Position numbers and translations under genes: made by a program
Notes under the pieces: generated by a model
The model's input: only the letters and a program-made list of their open reading frames with translations
Told to the model about the DNA's origin: nothing
Databases searched by the model: none
In this document: positions 62,206-64,000 of the stretch, piece after piece
How the letters are laid out: each line of letters begins with the position of its first letter
Numbering within the stretch: position 1 is the first letter of the stretch
Assembly: GCA_020226215.1 (NCBI GenBank)
Contig: CM035231.1
Location: forward strand, 56,200,876 to 56,264,875
Length of the DNA stretch: 64,000 nucleotides
From: Sindora glabra
Taxonomy: Eukaryota; Streptophyta; Magnoliopsida; Fabales; Fabaceae
Direction: 5' to 3'

Positions 62206-64000
62206 CATGGTTAACAAATGCATAGCATGCACTATGATGCATATTAGTTGGATAATGCCCATTCACCATTGCATTTCCCACTCTTCTAACATATCTATAA
62301 TAATCAATTGCTTATCAAATATGTCATCATTTTCAAGTTCTATTATTAATCCTATGGTAAACAAAGAGTAACCATCTTGATATGGTCTAATAGGTATTTA
62401 GGAAAATTACAAACAACAAGTAATCGCCATTTATAACATAAAGTTAATGGTTAATAATTTTATATGCAAATAAGAATCACTCCCCCCCACAATCATGATA
62501 CAATTATAACAATATACTATACACTCTCACGTACTTGTCATAAATGGATATGAAAAGGAGAAACTTTCGATTGATGAAGTAAAAAAATAAATGTTAGATC
62601 TTCCATTAATAAATAGACTCCATGCAGTGCTAATATGATAATGCACATGTTAGACGAACCATTAAGGTAATGTTAAATAAAGTGTAGTATAACAATAACG
62701 CAGAGTGAAATAGCTTATAGATTACTGATCAAGTATTTATACGTAAAAATTTACTAGAAGAATGAAAAGCTATTCCTGCTTGAAATAAACCAAGTTGCAC
62801 TAATGGAAGAAAATAACAAAGGTAAGCAATGTAGCGTATTGTATATATGGCTAATAACAACTACAAGCCTCAATTTATGGTCATTAGATATGGATTTTTT
62901 ATTGCTTAATTCATATTGGGAGTCTACACATTTCATATATGAACTGAATTTTAATTGCAGTACAATCCTTTGAACATAAATTTTGAACTTTAATTACAGT
63001 AATTAAAGGAGTCATATGAAAAGATACAAGCATGGAATAAAAATTGTACTGCAATTAATTTTAATTAAGGTAGTAATTATTTATGATCTCATATTTATTG
63101 CAATTACATGAGTCATATGAGAAAATACAAGTATGGAATGTACAAAATTAAAACTTTAATTGTAAAAGATACAATTAAAATTTTAATTAAAATTCAAATA
63201 GCAACTAAAAAAAAGTGCCATATAAGATCATATCAAACATGCAACCATTGTTTGTGCACTAGATGATAATTTAAAGGCATTTATATAGTTGAAGAATGTT
63301 ATGTTGTTAGAATGTTTTAAAAGGAAATTTGAAGCTACAAATAGACTATAATTTTATTAATTAATTAGAAATATGTAAATTATACTGTTCTTCCTTTACA
63401 TAAGCAAAAGACACAAGCAGTGACCAAAAATAAAAAAAAGATAATTAAGACACCCGTCCAATGTGTTGAATATAATGAACTCTACATAAATTAAAATAAC
63501 AACTAAAATATTTATTCTATGCAATTAAAATTATTTATTATCTCATATAACTTTTTAAAGGTAGTAATTATTTATGATCTCATATCTACTGCAATGGAAA
63601 TGGTATTGCAATTAAAATTCAAAGGGGAAATTTAAAAAAAAATTAAACTTTTTGAAGAAATTGTTAGAAGATAGTAAATAGTTGTTGTCACATGAGAAGC
63701 AAAAAAAAAAATGAACATTCAGAATTTAAGAATCTTGAATACAATTTTGTGCAATTAAAATAAAAATCAAGCAATTAAAATAAAATTTGTGATTTTTATT
63801 TATTATTTATTACAACTTTCAAAGGAAGAAAAATAAAAAATGGGGGGGGGGAGGTACCCAAGTTGTGAACCTACAAGTCAAGTTAGTTAAAAATCCAAGT
63901 CGGATCCATGTGACTTACCTGATGAGGTAGGCAGAAGGGTCCTATAGCAAGGCATTAACCAAATTGGCTCCTCTTAGCAACCAATGGGACAACGATGGCC
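62206..64000. other. AT-rich repetitive flank to the window end
   Basis: No gene is supported. About 62940-63650 contains repeated phrases such as GTAGTAATTATTTATGATCTCATAT (first 20 bases shared) near 63070 and 63560, and GAGTCATATGA.AA.ATACAAG near 63010 and 63110, in the same orientation. A G-run lies at about 63842-63850. From 63850 the composition becomes less AT-rich up to the window edge, suggesting that another element or gene begins beyond it. Confidence 0.5.

Noticed and set aside
1..64000. CRISPR arrays, operons, tRNA or rRNA genes.
   Set aside because: Scanned for and not seen; the window is eukaryotic nuclear DNA, and the spaced repeats present are transposon ends or tandem duplications.

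Overview
This is a plant nuclear window, most likely from a eudicot. It is very AT-rich, and two genes with many GT-AG introns are embedded in transposon-derived DNA. Their proteins resemble Arabidopsis ARF7/ARF19 and chloroplast CPN20 closely. I cannot name the species. I see no rRNA, tRNA, CRISPR or bacterial-type feature.

Layout. 1-14.1 kb: AT-rich intergenic DNA with a decayed ~340-bp tandem duplication, microsatellites, and two small GC-richer islands holding unrecognised short ORFs. 14.15-22.7 kb: an auxin response factor gene on the + strand, complete in 13 coding exons (1114 aa), with a Mutator-type MITE just upstream of its leader and a 123-bp tandem duplication in intron 10. 23.8-32.05 kb: a chloroplast 20-kDa co-chaperonin gene (CPN20) on the - strand, convergent with ARF, complete in 5 coding exons (253 aa). 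A 5.3-kb Ty3/gypsy chromovirus sits in its second coding intron. Its 5-bp target duplication ACTCA coincides with bases +2 to +6 of the intron's 5' splice site.

31.9-57.7 kb: the upstream flank of CPN20 is present twice in direct orientation, as segment A (about 31.93-42.29 kb) and segment B (about 53.67-57.74 kb). The copies differ by datable insertions. A carries a 5.8-kb nested insertion containing a 4.8-kb CACTA element with 3-bp TSD CAA, a MULE MITE and a ~0.75-kb repeat block. B carries a 1.3-kb CACTA element and a probable 0.75-kb deletion. B also contains a copy of the putative CPN20 first noncoding exon, but no coding exons. Between A and B lie MITEs, a 1.3-kb long-TIR MULE, long (TA)n tracts, and a GC-rich island that looks like an orphaned gene 5' end.

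57.8-64 kb: a decayed PIF/Harbinger element on the - strand, with a Myb/SANT-like ORF1 and a DDE transposase, both broken by stops, followed by repetitive AT-rich DNA.

The two intact genes are functionally independent: one is a nuclear auxin-dependent transcription activator, the other a plastid chaperonin cofactor. The notable biology is how mobile elements and duplications sit at splice sites, the CPN20 upstream region and intron boundaries without visibly breaking either coding sequence.
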